Of a stretch of 64,000 nt of DNA, positions 24,775 through 32,898 are shown piece by piece. The stretch covers positions 3,293,403-3,357,402 of the forward strand of contig NZ_SOCE01000001.1 of the NCBI RefSeq assembly GCF_004365175.1. The letters run 5' to 3'. The stretch is from Kribbella voronezhensis (lineage in GTDB: Bacteria; Actinomycetota; Actinomycetes; Propionibacteriales; Kribbellaceae). Made by a program: the position numbers and the translations under genes. Positions within the stretch are counted from its first letter, which is position 1. Every line of letters begins with the position of its first letter. The notes beneath the pieces are model-generated. The model was not told the origin of the DNA, made no database searches, and saw only the letters and a program-made list of their open reading frames with translations.

Positions 24775-26718
24775 ATGACGACCGTCAAAGCCAGGGTCGC
24801 GATCCTGGTCTCGTCCGCTGTGCTCTGCCTGGGAGCGTTCGCCGGTCCGGCCCACGCCGCCAGGATGCCCGACGCGCCCGGCGAACCGGTCTCCTCGAGC
24901 GCACCGGACGTGGCCGGTGTCCCCGCGCACGTCGACGCGCGCACGCACAGTACCCAGCCGGTCTACGACTATGCCGGCGCGATCCGCGAGTCCGTGTACG
25001 TCGACACCGACCTGGACACCGACTCCGACGGGCAGACCGACAAGATCGCGGTCGACATCGTGCGGCCGCGGGAGACGCAGGCCGCCGGCGTCCGGATCCC
25101 CGTCATCATGGACGCCTCGCCGTACTACTCCTGCTGTGGACGCGGCAACGAGGGCGAGAAGAAGACCTACGACGAGAACGGCGTCATCCAGAAGATGCCG
25201 TTGTACTACGACAACTACTTCGTCCCGCGCGGCTACGCGATGGTCGGCGTGGACGTGGTCGGCACCAGCCGTTCGGACGGTTGCGGCGACGTCGGCGGCA
25301 AGGACGAGATCGCCTCCGTCGTCGCCGTGATCGACTGGCTGAACGGACGCAACACCGCGCACACCCTCGACGGCAGCCCCGTCACGGCCGACTGGACCAA
25401 CGGCAACGTCGGGATGATCGGCAAGTCGTACGACGGAACGCTCGCCAACGGCGTCGCCGCGACCGGCGTCCGGGGCCTGAAGACCATCGTGCCGATCTCG
25501 GCCATCTCCTCGTGGTACGACTACTCCCGCTCCGGCGGCGTGCCGTACTCGATCGACTACATGCCCTGGCTCGGCGGCTACGTCGGCCACGACACCCCGG
25601 CCTGTGACGCGGTCCGCGCGGATCTCGGCGAGCAGGACGACGACGAGACCGGCGACTACACCGCCTTCTGGGCCGAGCGGGACTACGTCAAGGACGCCCG
25701 CAAGGTGAAGGCTTCCGTGTTCATGACACACGGCCTGAGCGACTACAACGTGCAGACCAACCACTTCGCCCAGTGGTGGACGGCGCTCGGACAGAACAAG
25801 GTGCCGCGGAAGATCTGGCTCGGCCTGGAGGACCACGTCGACCCGTTCGAGTTCCGCCGTACCGAGTGGGTCGACGAGCTGCACAAGTGGTTCGACTACT
25901 GGCTGCAGGGCCTGCAGAACAACGTGATGCGCGAGCCGATGGCGACCGTCGAGGCCGCACCGGACGTCTGGCGGCAGTACCCGACCTGGCCGGCGGTGAC
26001 GAAAGCCGTCCCGGTCCCGTTGGCCGAAGGCAAACTAGGTGCCCTGGGCAAGGGAACCGTCACGGTCACCGACGACCCGTCGCTGACCGAGGACACCATC
26101 GTGGCCACCCCCTCGGACGTGATCGCGGGCCGGCAGATGTTCCTGTCCGCCCCGCTGCCGGTCGCGATCCGGGTCAGCGGGACGCCGACGGTGACGCTGC
26201 GGATCAAGTCCGACTCCGCCACGACCCCCGTCACCGCCCGGCTGATCGAGTACGGCCAGGCCCAGCGGTACGCCGGTATCCGCCGGACCGGCACCGAGAC
26301 CTGCGAGGGTGAGAACTCCACCTTCGACGACGCCTGTTACTTCACGGTCGAGAAGCAGACCGAGGAGAGCGACTTCGGCATCGTCAGCCGGGGCTGGATC
26401 GACGCCGCGCACAGCAGTTCGCTGAGCCGCCCGCAGCCGCTCACCCCCGGCCGCTGGACCACCGTCACGGTGCCGCTCCGGGCGCAGGACGAGGTGATCC
26501 CCAAGGGCCGGATCCTCGGCCTCGCCGTGACCTTGAGCGACACCGAATGGACCACCCCGAACGACACCGGTGCCAGCATCGACATCGACCTGGCCGGCAG
26601 CAGACTCAACCTCCCGGTGACCGCCGGCCACGTGGCCGCTCCTGGCAAGGTCACCCCGATCAAGGTCAAGATCACCAACCCGACCCAGCGCCCGGACCTG
26701 CACGACCACCTCGGCTGA
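24775..26718 (+). CDS. Secreted Xaa-Pro dipeptidyl-peptidase / CocE-family hydrolase
   Basis: The 647-residue exported serine peptidase has a signal peptide (about 1-29, ending AHAAR). The alpha/beta hydrolase domain carries the nucleophile in GMIGKSYDGTLANG. THGLSDYNV holds the probable Asp, and GLEDHVDPFEF the probable His. MDASPYYSCCGRG is typical of the X-Pro dipeptidyl-peptidase (PF02129) family. The last 200 residues form the C-terminal jelly-roll domain (RLIEYGQAQRYAGIRRTG; PRGWIDAAH-like region SRGWIDAAHSSSLS). It would remove X-Pro dipeptides or act on related esters outside the cell. A TAGCCT 8 bases before the ATG may be a -10 element. Confidence 0.92.
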   Translation: MTTVKARVAILVSSAVLCLGAFAGPAHAARMPDAPGEPVSSSAPDVAGVPAHVDARTHSTQPVYDYAGAIRESVYVDTDLDTDSDGQTDKIAVDIVRPRETQAAGVRIPVIMDASPYYSCCGRGNEGEKKTYDENGVIQKMPLYYDNYFVPRGYAMVGVDVVGTSRSDGCGDVGGKDEIASVVAVIDWLNGRNTAHTLDGSPVTADWTNGNVGMIGKSYDGTLANGVAATGVRGLKTIVPISAISSWYDYSRSGGVPYSIDYMPWLGGYVGHDTPACDAVRADLGEQDDDETGDYTAFWAERDYVKDARKVKASVFMTHGLSDYNVQTNHFAQWWTALGQNKVPRKIWLGLEDHVDPFEFRRTEWVDELHKWFDYWLQGLQNNVMREPMATVEAAPDVWRQYPTWPAVTKAVPVPLAEGKLGALGKGTVTVTDDPSLTEDTIVATPSDVIAGRQMFLSAPLPVAIRVSGTPTVTLRIKSDSATTPVTARLIEYGQAQRYAGIRRTGTETCEGENSTFDDACYFTVEKQTEESDFGIVSRGWIDAAHSSSLSRPQPLTPGRWTTVTVPLRAQDEVIPKGRILGLAVTLSDTEWTTPNDTGASIDIDLAGSRLNLPVTAGHVAAPGKVTPIKVKITNPTQRPDLHDHLG

Positions 26719-26725
26719 TCGCGAA

Positions 26726-27646
26726 CTACCCCGCGACGAAGTGCATGGGGTCGCCGAAGCCGAGGTCGGTGATGCCGGCGGAGTAGAACGCGCCGACGAG
26801 CAGCGAGCGCCGGTGCGCGGCGAACGTGAGCACGTGCGCGACCATGCCGCCGTACGTGAAGACCCGCGGCGGTTCGCAGGTCGTGTCGACGAAGGTCTCG
26901 TCGAAGCGGCCTTCCTCGTTCAACCTGTTGACCAGGGCAACGAATCGCGAGCCGGCGTCGGCATGCCTGGTGCGCAGTTCGGCGATCGGGGTGATCACCT
27001 GCCGGCCGCAGTCCGGTACCTCGAACGGCCGGTCCTCGACCGAGGCCAGCCACATCTCCTCCTGCCAGACCAGCCGGTCCAGCAGGTAGCGGATCGACAC
27101 GTCGTCGTCGATCCCCTCCACCGACAACTCGATGGGTTTGTCCAGTTCCTCCGCGGACAGCCGATCGCCGCGTTCGATCATCTCGCCGGTGAGCCACACG
27201 TGGTGCTCGACCATCCGGACCAGTACATCCATCCCTCTCGCCTCTTTCGTCGCGGGCAGGCGCAGGCCTGCCGGTGGCTGGAAATGAACCCCGCTCGGTG
27301 CCGTCAGGAAGAACCGCCGTGACGGCTCCCGCCGCCATTCCCGTGGCGGCATCCCGTACGCCCGGCTGAAGGCCCGCGTGAAGGCCTCGTGCGACCCGTA
27401 ACCCGCGTCGATCGCGAGGTCGAGTACGCCGGAGTCCTCGGCGAGCAACCGGTACGCCGCCCGCTCGAGCAGCACCCGTCGCCGGAAGGCCGACGGCGAC
27501 TCACCCGCCACCGCCGCGACCACCCGATCGAAATGTGAGCGCGACAGGTGCACCTGGCGAGCCAGGTCGTGGCCTGTCGTCTCGGGCTCGTCGAGGCTGT
27601 CGGCGACCGCGGTCACGAAGCCGGCGAACACGTCCGTGGAGTTCAT
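26726..27646 (-). CDS. AraC-type regulator fused to a DinB-like domain
   Basis: The first 110 residues are an AraC/XylS DNA-binding domain: HLSRSHFDRVVAAVAGESPS and AIDAGYGSHEAFTRAFSRAY, ending with YGMPPREWRR. Residues of about 135-300 form a DinB-like four-helix bundle: MVEHHVWLTGEMIERGDRLS, ASVEDRPF and GGMVAHVLTFAAHRRSLLVG, with histidines in metal-site positions. The DinB part could sense a thiol, electrophile or metal, replacing the usual cupin sensor; this is inference. It ends 7 bp from the convergent peptidase gene. Confidence 0.85.
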   Translation of the reverse strand: MNSTDVFAGFVTAVADSLDEPETTGHDLARQVHLSRSHFDRVVAAVAGESPSAFRRRVLLERAAYRLLAEDSGVLDLAIDAGYGSHEAFTRAFSRAYGMPPREWRREPSRRFFLTAPSGVHFQPPAGLRLPATKEARGMDVLVRMVEHHVWLTGEMIERGDRLSAEELDKPIELSVEGIDDDVSIRYLLDRLVWQEEMWLASVEDRPFEVPDCGRQVITPIAELRTRHADAGSRFVALVNRLNEEGRFDETFVDTTCEPPRVFTYGGMVAHVLTFAAHRRSLLVGAFYSAGITDLGFGDPMHFVAG

Positions 27647-27742
27647 GGCTCTACTGTGCCCGCCGATCCGGCGACCGGACTTGATCGATTTCGCTCTTTC
27701 CCCCGGTGCCGCCGCGCACCGGATTCAAACAGGATGGCGTAG

Positions 27743-27761
27743 TACTCCATGATGTGTAGTA
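27743..27761. promoter_or_regulatory. PadR-type operator candidate
   Basis: TACTCCA, a 5-nt centre and TGTAGTA form a 19-bp imperfect dyad (one mismatch pair) 84 bp before the PadR start. PadR proteins bind short AT-richer dyads of about this size and usually repress their own operon. A small TGCTC/GAGCA hairpin follows at 27765-27778. Confidence 0.5.
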
Positions 27762-27844
27762 GTGTGCTCGGCAGAGCACCGCGAGGCCCGGTCTGAGGGG
27801 TCCGGACCTTGCGGTGCACCACCGACTTCGAGGGGGTGATGGCG

Positions 27845-28171
27845 ATGGACACCAGCCAGTTGCTCAAAGGCGTCCTGGACCTCGCCGTACTGGCCGTGCT
27901 GCGGGACACCGACGGCTACGGCTACGACGTACTGCGCCGCCTGCGGGCGGCCGGGCTCGAGGACGTCGCGGACGCCTCGGTGTACGGCACGCTCCGCCGG
28001 CTGTTCGCGGCCGGCGCCCTGACGTCGTACGTGCAACCCAGCGAGGAAGGCCCGCACCGCAAGTACTACGGGCTGAACAAGACCGGGCTCGATCTGCTCT
28101 CGGAGTCGACCAAGACCTGGCACCACTTCGCCGACACGATGTCGGTGCTGCTCCAAGAGGAGGCGGCGTGA
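27845..28171 (+). CDS. PadR-family transcriptional regulator
   Basis: The 108-residue winged-helix protein starts MDTSQLLKGVLDLAVLAVLR, the standard PadR opening, with the recognition region GYDVLRRLRAAGLEDVADAS and the wing EEGPHRKYYGLNKTG. The ATG at 27845 is chosen because AGGGGG lies 8 bases upstream; an ATG two codons before is possible. It shares a GTGA overlap with the following membrane-protein gene, an arrangement common for PadR repressors that control their own membrane-protein operon. A candidate operator lies in front. Confidence 0.92.
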   Translation: MDTSQLLKGVLDLAVLAVLRDTDGYGYDVLRRLRAAGLEDVADASVYGTLRRLFAAGALTSYVQPSEEGPHRKYYGLNKTGLDLLSESTKTWHHFADTMSVLLQEEAA

Positions 28172-29403
28172 ACAGCACCCTGACCGGAGCGGTCGCGACC
28201 TATCTGGCCCAGGTCCGGGCCGAGCTGAGCGACCTGCCGCCGGGCGAGCTCGAGGACGTCCTCGACGACGTCGCCGGCCACCTCACGGAGGTCGCCGCCG
28301 AGGTGGGGCAGGTTCCCACGGCGACCGGCCTCCAGGAGCGCCTCGGCACTCCACGCCAGTACGCCGACGAGCTGCGAAGGGCGGCCGGCTACCCGCCGCC
28401 GAAGCGCGTCCCGGCCGACAATAAGGCAGCCGGCTCGGCGCTGCGCTGGGGACTGATAGCCAGCACGGTAGGCCCGTTCTTCCTGGTGATCGCGTTGCTG
28501 GGCCGTGGTCGTGACGTCACCGCGTTCTTCGGCCTGGTCGGGCTCACCGCCTTGGTCTTCAGCGCTCACCTCGGCGTCAAAGCGCTGCGCGGCCAGTCGC
28601 CCCGGATCGTCCTGGACACGCCGCGAGGCGCCAGCACGGCCGCCGCCATCCGCGAGTCCATCGACCAGATCCCGCCGAACGTCCGCCGCGAACTGGTGAC
28701 CATCGGCCAGCCGGTCTGGTGGGTGGCGCGCGGCGCGGTCGGCGGCGCCTCGTTCTTCGCCTTCTTCGGCGCCAACGCCGTGACTGTCGTCGGCGCCCTG
28801 GCCGGCGCGGCCTTGTCGATCTGGGTCGGCCGCCGCACCCAGCAGGACGCCCGCTGGCTCTGGTACGTCGTACCGCTGAACCTCGTCGCCGCGATCATCG
28901 TGCCGGCCTGGCTCGCCGCCAGCTTCGTCGGTGGACCGAGCAGCATCTTCAACAACTACAACGACTATCGCGGCAGCAGTTCCAGCAGCTACAACCCGCC
29001 CAGTGGTCTCGTCCTGGACGGTGTCTCGGTCTCGAACATCTACCCGTTCGACGAGCAGGGCCGGCAGGTGCATGTCCGGCTCTACAACCAGGACGGTCAG
29101 CCGATCAACCTGGAACGGCAGGACTGCGCGATGCAGAGCAGCAACCGGCCGCAGAACGAGCTGAGCAACTTCTTCCCACTCGTCACGGTGCAGGACGACC
29201 CGAACGCGCCCGTCGACGCCGACGGCGTTCCCATCTGCAAGGACTCCGACAAGGCACCGTTCGTCCCGCCGCCGGCTCCCGCTACATCGGCAACGTCTTC
29301 GCCGACGCCGGTCAGCTCAGTGACGCCGACTCCCAGTGCTTCCGTGAAGCCGTCGGCCACCGCCAAGCCCGGCGCGACGTTGACGGTCCCGCCGACCCGG
29401 TAG
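28168..29403 (+). CDS. HAAS-domain-like membrane protein, PadR partner
   Basis: This 411-residue protein begins with a HAAS-like helical domain (VRAELSDLPPGELEDVLDDV, QERLGTPRQYADELRRAAGY), typical of genes that follow PadR. Four membrane segments follow (about 95-115, 122-145, 185-225, 235-260). The C-terminal 150 residues are outside: a small domain (LDGVSVSNIYPFDEQGRQVH) with two Cys and then a Ser/Thr/Pro tail. The role is unknown; relatives are linked to cell-wall or antimicrobial stress. GAGGAGG precedes the GTG start, which overlaps the padR stop. Confidence 0.85.
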   Translation: MNSTLTGAVATYLAQVRAELSDLPPGELEDVLDDVAGHLTEVAAEVGQVPTATGLQERLGTPRQYADELRRAAGYPPPKRVPADNKAAGSALRWGLIASTVGPFFLVIALLGRGRDVTAFFGLVGLTALVFSAHLGVKALRGQSPRIVLDTPRGASTAAAIRESIDQIPPNVRRELVTIGQPVWWVARGAVGGASFFAFFGANAVTVVGALAGAALSIWVGRRTQQDARWLWYVVPLNLVAAIIVPAWLAASFVGGPSSIFNNYNDYRGSSSSSYNPPSGLVLDGVSVSNIYPFDEQGRQVHVRLYNQDGQPINLERQDCAMQSSNRPQNELSNFFPLVTVQDDPNAPVDADGVPICKDSDKAPFVPPPAPATSATSSPTPVSSVTPTPSASVKPSATAKPGATLTVPPTR

Positions 29404-29415
29404 GACGCAGCTGGG

Positions 29416-30132
29416 CTACAGATGCGCCGCGGCAACCCCGCGGTACTTGTAGCCCAGCTTCTCGTAGAGCGAGATCGCCGCCGCGTTGTGGTTGTGGACC
29501 ATCAGTCCAGCCTGCCCGTACCGCTTGACCAGCTCGGCCGTGGCGAACGCGCACACCTGCCGCGACAGTCCCCGTCCTCGCGCCGACGGCTTGGTCGCGA
29601 CCCCGGCCAGGAACCCGATCTCCGGCGCGCTCCAAGCGTCCGCCGCGATACTCAGCAATTCCCCGGTCTCCGAAGTCACCCCGGCCCACCGCCGGACGCC
29701 GGGCCGCCCCGGCCACGCGTACGAGTCGGGCGAGGCTTCCGCCAGTAGCTCCTCGACCCCGGCATCCGCGTCCAGCCAGGCCGCAGTGGTCACCACCGAA
29801 GGAGCGACCGTGGTGTGCATCCAGCCGAAGGCCGCCGCGAAGGTGAGCCCCGGCACTCTGTCCGCCAACTGCCGGATCAGCGCCTCGTCCCCGAACACCC
29901 GCAGACCGGCGTCTTCGCTCAGCACTTGCGCGACCAAGCCGGCCAGATCTTCCACCGGGCCGTGCACAGCCAGCCGGTCATGCATCGACAACTCTGGTGA
30001 CGCCACGGCGACCGCGTCTCCGGCGGACCAGGCGCGAACGCGGCCTCCGAGCTCGCCTTGCCCACACCAAACGATCATCGGGTCCGCGCCGGCAATCCGG
30101 GCCAGCTCCGCTGTTGTTGACACTTCACGCAC
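29416..30132 (-). CDS. GNAT-family N-acetyltransferase
   Basis: The 238-residue protein has its acetyl-CoA-binding GNAT fold in the second half: EIGFLAGVATKPSARGRGLS supplies motif A, and HNHNAAAISLYEKLGYKYRG the C-terminal strand-turn. The first 110 residues are a separate helix-strand domain with AAAFGWMHTTVAPS. The acceptor is unknown. The GTG at 30132 is the only suitable start. It lies 9 bp downstream of the stop of the reductase-GNAT fusion gene on the same strand and may be read with it. Confidence 0.85.
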   Translation of the reverse strand: MREVSTTAELARIAGADPMIVWCGQGELGGRVRAWSAGDAVAVASPELSMHDRLAVHGPVEDLAGLVAQVLSEDAGLRVFGDEALIRQLADRVPGLTFAAAFGWMHTTVAPSVVTTAAWLDADAGVEELLAEASPDSYAWPGRPGVRRWAGVTSETGELLSIAADAWSAPEIGFLAGVATKPSARGRGLSRQVCAFATAELVKRYGQAGLMVHNHNAAAISLYEKLGYKYRGVAAAHL

Positions 30133-30141
30133 CGCGTCAGC

Positions 30142-31164
30142 TTAGACGGGCTTGCGAAGACCGACCGCGCCCGCCGGCACCTCGGCGTACGACGAGAGCG
30201 TGTAGCCGTTCTTCTGGTAGAAGGCGGTGTTCTTCTCGCTGCGGGCTCCGGTGAACAGGGTGATGGCGCTGACACCCGCGGGCGCCTGACTCTCGGCGTA
30301 CGCGAGCAGGCGGCGACCCAGCCCGCTGTGCCGCTGGTCGGGAGCGACCATCAGCCGCCCGATATGCCACTTGTCGCCGTCGAGCTTCGCCCGCACCGAG
30401 CCGACGAGCCGCCCGTCGATCCGGACACACCAAGTCGCCCACTCCCGCAAGCCGGCCCGTACTTCGTGCTCCGGCTCCAGCAGGGCGGGCAGCTCAAGGG
30501 TGTCGTTGGCCAGCGCCTCATCGACCCAGCAGCATCGCTGCAAGACAAGGAGCTCAGGCGCATCAGCCAGCACCGCCGGAACGATCTCCTGATCGGCCCG
30601 GTACAGCGGACGCAGTACGTCGGCCACGTGGTCCAACTCGGTCAGCGCCTCCCGGGCGCGCGCTGCCAGCCGCTCGGTCTCGATCACCTTGCCGTCACTG
30701 AAAGCCTCGGCGATCCGCAGGAAGATGTCACCTCCGATCGACAACATCCGCAGCGAGGTCGCCACGCCACGAGCCATCTGTACGCCGCGCGTGCCGGCCG
30801 AGGTGTTGCCGTAACCGATGAACAGGCAGGGCTTCCAGGCCCACTCGGCGCTCAGGTAGTCGAAGGCGTTCTTCAGCGTCGCGGGCATCGCGAAGTTGTA
30901 CTCGCTGGTGACGAACACGAGCGCGTCTGCCGCGCCGACCTGGCGGCTCCAGGCCTTCGTGTGCTCATGCACGTAGATCCCGGTCGACGGATGCTCGGGC
31001 TCGTCGAGGAAGGGCAGCCCGACCTCGGCCAGGTCGGCCACCTCGATCTCGACGCCGAGCTCCGCCGCCGTACCGGCTGTGGCGCGGACGAACCAGTCGG
31101 CCACCGCCGGCCCCAGTCGGCCGGGACGGGTGCTGGCGACCACGACGAGAATTTTCTTTGACAT
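30142..31164 (-). CDS. NADPH-dependent FMN reductase fused to a GNAT acetyltransferase
   Basis: Residues 1-180 form a flavodoxin-like NADPH:FMN reductase: ILVVVASTRPGRLGPAVADW binds FMN phosphate, and LVFVTSEYNFAMPATLKNAF is the second signature. Residues of about 205-340 are a GNAT domain: IGRLMVAPDQRHSGLGRRLL is the acetyl-CoA site, and NTAFYQKNGYTLSSY the end. The join is in one frame with no stop. The pairing suggests coupled flavin-linked reduction and acetylation of one substrate, perhaps a nitro or quinone compound; this is conjecture. The ATG at 31164 is inside a palindrome and 7 bases from TACCCT, so translation is probably leaderless. The divergent MarR gene probably regulates it. 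Confidence 0.88.
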   Translation of the reverse strand: MSKKILVVVASTRPGRLGPAVADWFVRATAGTAAELGVEIEVADLAEVGLPFLDEPEHPSTGIYVHEHTKAWSRQVGAADALVFVTSEYNFAMPATLKNAFDYLSAEWAWKPCLFIGYGNTSAGTRGVQMARGVATSLRMLSIGGDIFLRIAEAFSDGKVIETERLAARAREALTELDHVADVLRPLYRADQEIVPAVLADAPELLVLQRCCWVDEALANDTLELPALLEPEHEVRAGLREWATWCVRIDGRLVGSVRAKLDGDKWHIGRLMVAPDQRHSGLGRRLLAYAESQAPAGVSAITLFTGARSEKNTAFYQKNGYTLSSYAEVPAGAVGLRKPV

Positions 31165-31203
31165 GTCAAAGAGGGTAGCGCTGTTCTTTGACATGTCAAA
31201 GAA
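31155..31203. promoter_or_regulatory. Twin MarR-type palindromes with divergent promoters
   Basis: Two perfect palindromes, TCTTTGACATGTCAAAGA (31155-31172) and TTCTTTGACATGTCAAAGAA (31184-31203), have centres 30 bp apart, near three helical turns. The right one gives the -35 TTGACA for the reductase gene, 16 bp from TACCCT. The left one covers that gene's start codon. The right copy ends 14 bp before the MarR start. Confidence 0.85.
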
Positions 31204-31217
31204 GTAGGATCGCCGGT

Positions 31218-31661
31218 ATGACGCGATGGCTGGCGGCCGACGAAGAGCGGGCCTGGCGGGCGATCCGGCGGCTGATCACCGTGCTGCCGTCGCGGCTGGC
31301 CCGGGACCTGAACCAGCTCGGCCTGTCGACCGCCGACTACGAAGTCCTCAGCACGCTGTCGGAGAAGCCCGGCCGGCGTTGGGGCCTGAAGGACTTCGCG
31401 GAGAAGATGCAGTGGTCCCGCAGCCGGCTGTCCCACCACGCGGCCCGGATGGAGGCCCGCGGGCTGATCGAGCGCGAGCCGGATCCGGCCGATGCCCGCG
31501 GCTCGATCTACCACCTGACCGACCAAGGCTTCGAGGTCCTCGCGCAGGCGGCTCCCGGGCACCTGGAGTCCGTCCGCGGGCGTTTCGTCGACCACCTCAG
31601 TCCGGAAGAACTGGCCGTTCTGGAGCGAGTGGCCACGCGGATCGCGGACCTACCGGACTAG
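31218..31661 (+). CDS. MarR-family transcriptional regulator
   Basis: This is a 147-residue MarR protein. It has a helix-turn-helix in WGLKDFAEKMQWSRSRLSHH, the wing REPDPADARGSIYHLTDQGF and the dimer helices at both ends. The ATG at 31218 starts MTRWLAADEERAW; TAGGAT 7 bases before it is a probable -10 for a leaderless transcript. The twin palindromes between it and the reductase-GNAT fusion are the expected targets, so it likely represses both genes until its ligand appears. It ends in a 12-bp tail-to-tail overlap with the NTF2-like gene. Confidence 0.92.
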   Translation: MTRWLAADEERAWRAIRRLITVLPSRLARDLNQLGLSTADYEVLSTLSEKPGRRWGLKDFAEKMQWSRSRLSHHAARMEARGLIEREPDPADARGSIYHLTDQGFEVLAQAAPGHLESVRGRFVDHLSPEELAVLERVATRIADLPD

Positions 31662-32048
31662 CTGCCACCAGGTCAGGTGGGAGGCCGCGTCGGCCACCGG
31701 CTCGATGGTCTCCCAGGCCTCGACAACCAGCCCGTCGGCCAGGCGCAGGATGTCGACGACGACGATCTCCGGACCGCCGTCGGGGAGCCGCCGCCGGGTA
31801 TGCATCACGACGTGGTCGTCGTCGGCGAGCAGGTGCAGGACCTCGACCTGCTGATCGGCCAGTGGCACGAGCGCGGCCTGGATCGAGGCGAGCCATTCGG
31901 ACCTGGTCGAGTCGCGGTCCGGCCGGTGGTGGACGAAATCCCTGCTCAGCAAGGGTTCCAGGCCTTCGGTGCTGCCGGAGGTGAGCAGGCCGGCCAACGC
32001 CTGCTGGATGATGGTCTTGTTGTCTGTGGTCAGGTTCTCGATCGTCAT
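31650..32048 (-). CDS. NTF2-like / SnoaL-fold protein
   Basis: The 132-residue protein has the SnoaL-type pattern, with LEPLLSRDFVHHRPDRDS, the helix EWLASIQAALVPLADQQVEV and the strand HVVMHTRRRLPDGGPEIVVV. The HH pair could be functional. It is a distant relative of the protein at 869-1237, and it is likewise divergent from an XRE regulator. Substrate unknown. The ATG at 32048 is followed by TIENLTTDNK. Its 3' end overlaps the MarR gene by 12 bp. Confidence 0.8.
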   Translation of the reverse strand: MTIENLTTDNKTIIQQALAGLLTSGSTEGLEPLLSRDFVHHRPDRDSTRSEWLASIQAALVPLADQQVEVLHLLADDDHVVMHTRRRLPDGGPEIVVVDILRLADGLVVEAWETIEPVADAASHLTWWQLVR

Positions 32049-32081
32049 GGCCGCAGTGTTTCCACCCCGGTACCGCCTTGT

Positions 32082-32102
32082 CGATGAAATCCGATTTCAT
32101 CG
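32082..32102. promoter_or_regulatory. Operator candidate between NTF2-like and XRE genes
   Basis: CGATGAAAT, CCG and ATTTCATCG form a perfect 9-bp-arm dyad 35 bp before the XRE start. The related module near 1300 also has GTCGATGA beside its palindrome, but the two dyads differ. Confidence 0.6.
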
Positions 32103-32136
32103 CGGCCGGCCCGGCAGGCTGAGTAGTCTCGGCACC

Positions 32137-32898
32137 GTGCAGACGATCGGGGAGCTCCTGCGGCACTGGCGGCACCGCCGGCAACTCAGCCAGCTCGACC
32201 TCTCGATCGCCGCCGACGTCTCGGCCCGGCACGTCAGCCTGATCGAGACCGGGAAGTCCAGGCCGAGCGCCGAGATGATCCTCCGGCTCGCGGATCAGCT
32301 CGATGTGCCGCTGCGCGACCGCAACCGGCTCCTGGTCGCCGCGGGGTTCGCTCCCCGGTACGCCGAGCGGGCTCTCGACGGCGAGGCGATGGCCGCCGCC
32401 CGCGAGGCGATCCAGCGGGTGATCGAGGCCCACGAGCCCTACCCCGCGGTGGTTTTCGACCGTCGGTGGAACCTCGTGATGACCAATCGCGCGGTCGACC
32501 CGTTCCTCGCCACCGTCGACCCGGAACTACTGCGGCCACCGATGAACCTGGTCCGGCTGGCCCTGCACCCGCGCGGCTTCGCGCCACTGATCGCCAACCT
32601 CGCCGACGTACGATCGATGTTCCGGAACCGGATCAGGCGCCAGCTCGGCGCTGCCCCCGACGCAGAACTCACGACCCTCTACGAGGAACTGCTGGCCGCC
32701 GGTCCGGACGAGGCGAGCCATCCGGTCGAGTCCGAGATCATGATCCCGATGATCATCCGTCTCGACGGCCGGGAGCTGCGGTTGTTCTCGACCATCACCA
32801 CGTTCGGCACACCACTGGACATCACCCTGGACGAGGTCGCCATCGAGTCCTACTACCCGGCCGACCCCGAAACCGCTGCCTACTTCCGCGGCTCTTAG
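32137..32898 (+). CDS. XRE-family regulator with MmyB-like ligand domain (paralogue)
   Basis: The 253-residue regulator has a helix-turn-helix in LSQLDLSIAADVSARHVSLI and the MmyB-like domain with HEPYPAVVFDRRWNLVMTN and FSTITTFGTPLDITLDE. It aligns along its length with the protein at 1354-2145, including LDVPLRDRN and APxYxE. The GTG at 32137 has TAGTCT 7 bases before it, so it is probably leaderless. The gene is divergent from an NTF2-like gene with a dyad between; it probably regulates both. Its end overlaps the cyclase gene by 4 bp on the opposite strand. Confidence 0.88.
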   Translation: MQTIGELLRHWRHRRQLSQLDLSIAADVSARHVSLIETGKSRPSAEMILRLADQLDVPLRDRNRLLVAAGFAPRYAERALDGEAMAAAREAIQRVIEAHEPYPAVVFDRRWNLVMTNRAVDPFLATVDPELLRPPMNLVRLALHPRGFAPLIANLADVRSMFRNRIRRQLGAAPDAELTTLYEELLAAGPDEASHPVESEIMIPMIIRLDGRELRLFSTITTFGTPLDITLDEVAIESYYPADPETAAYFRGS

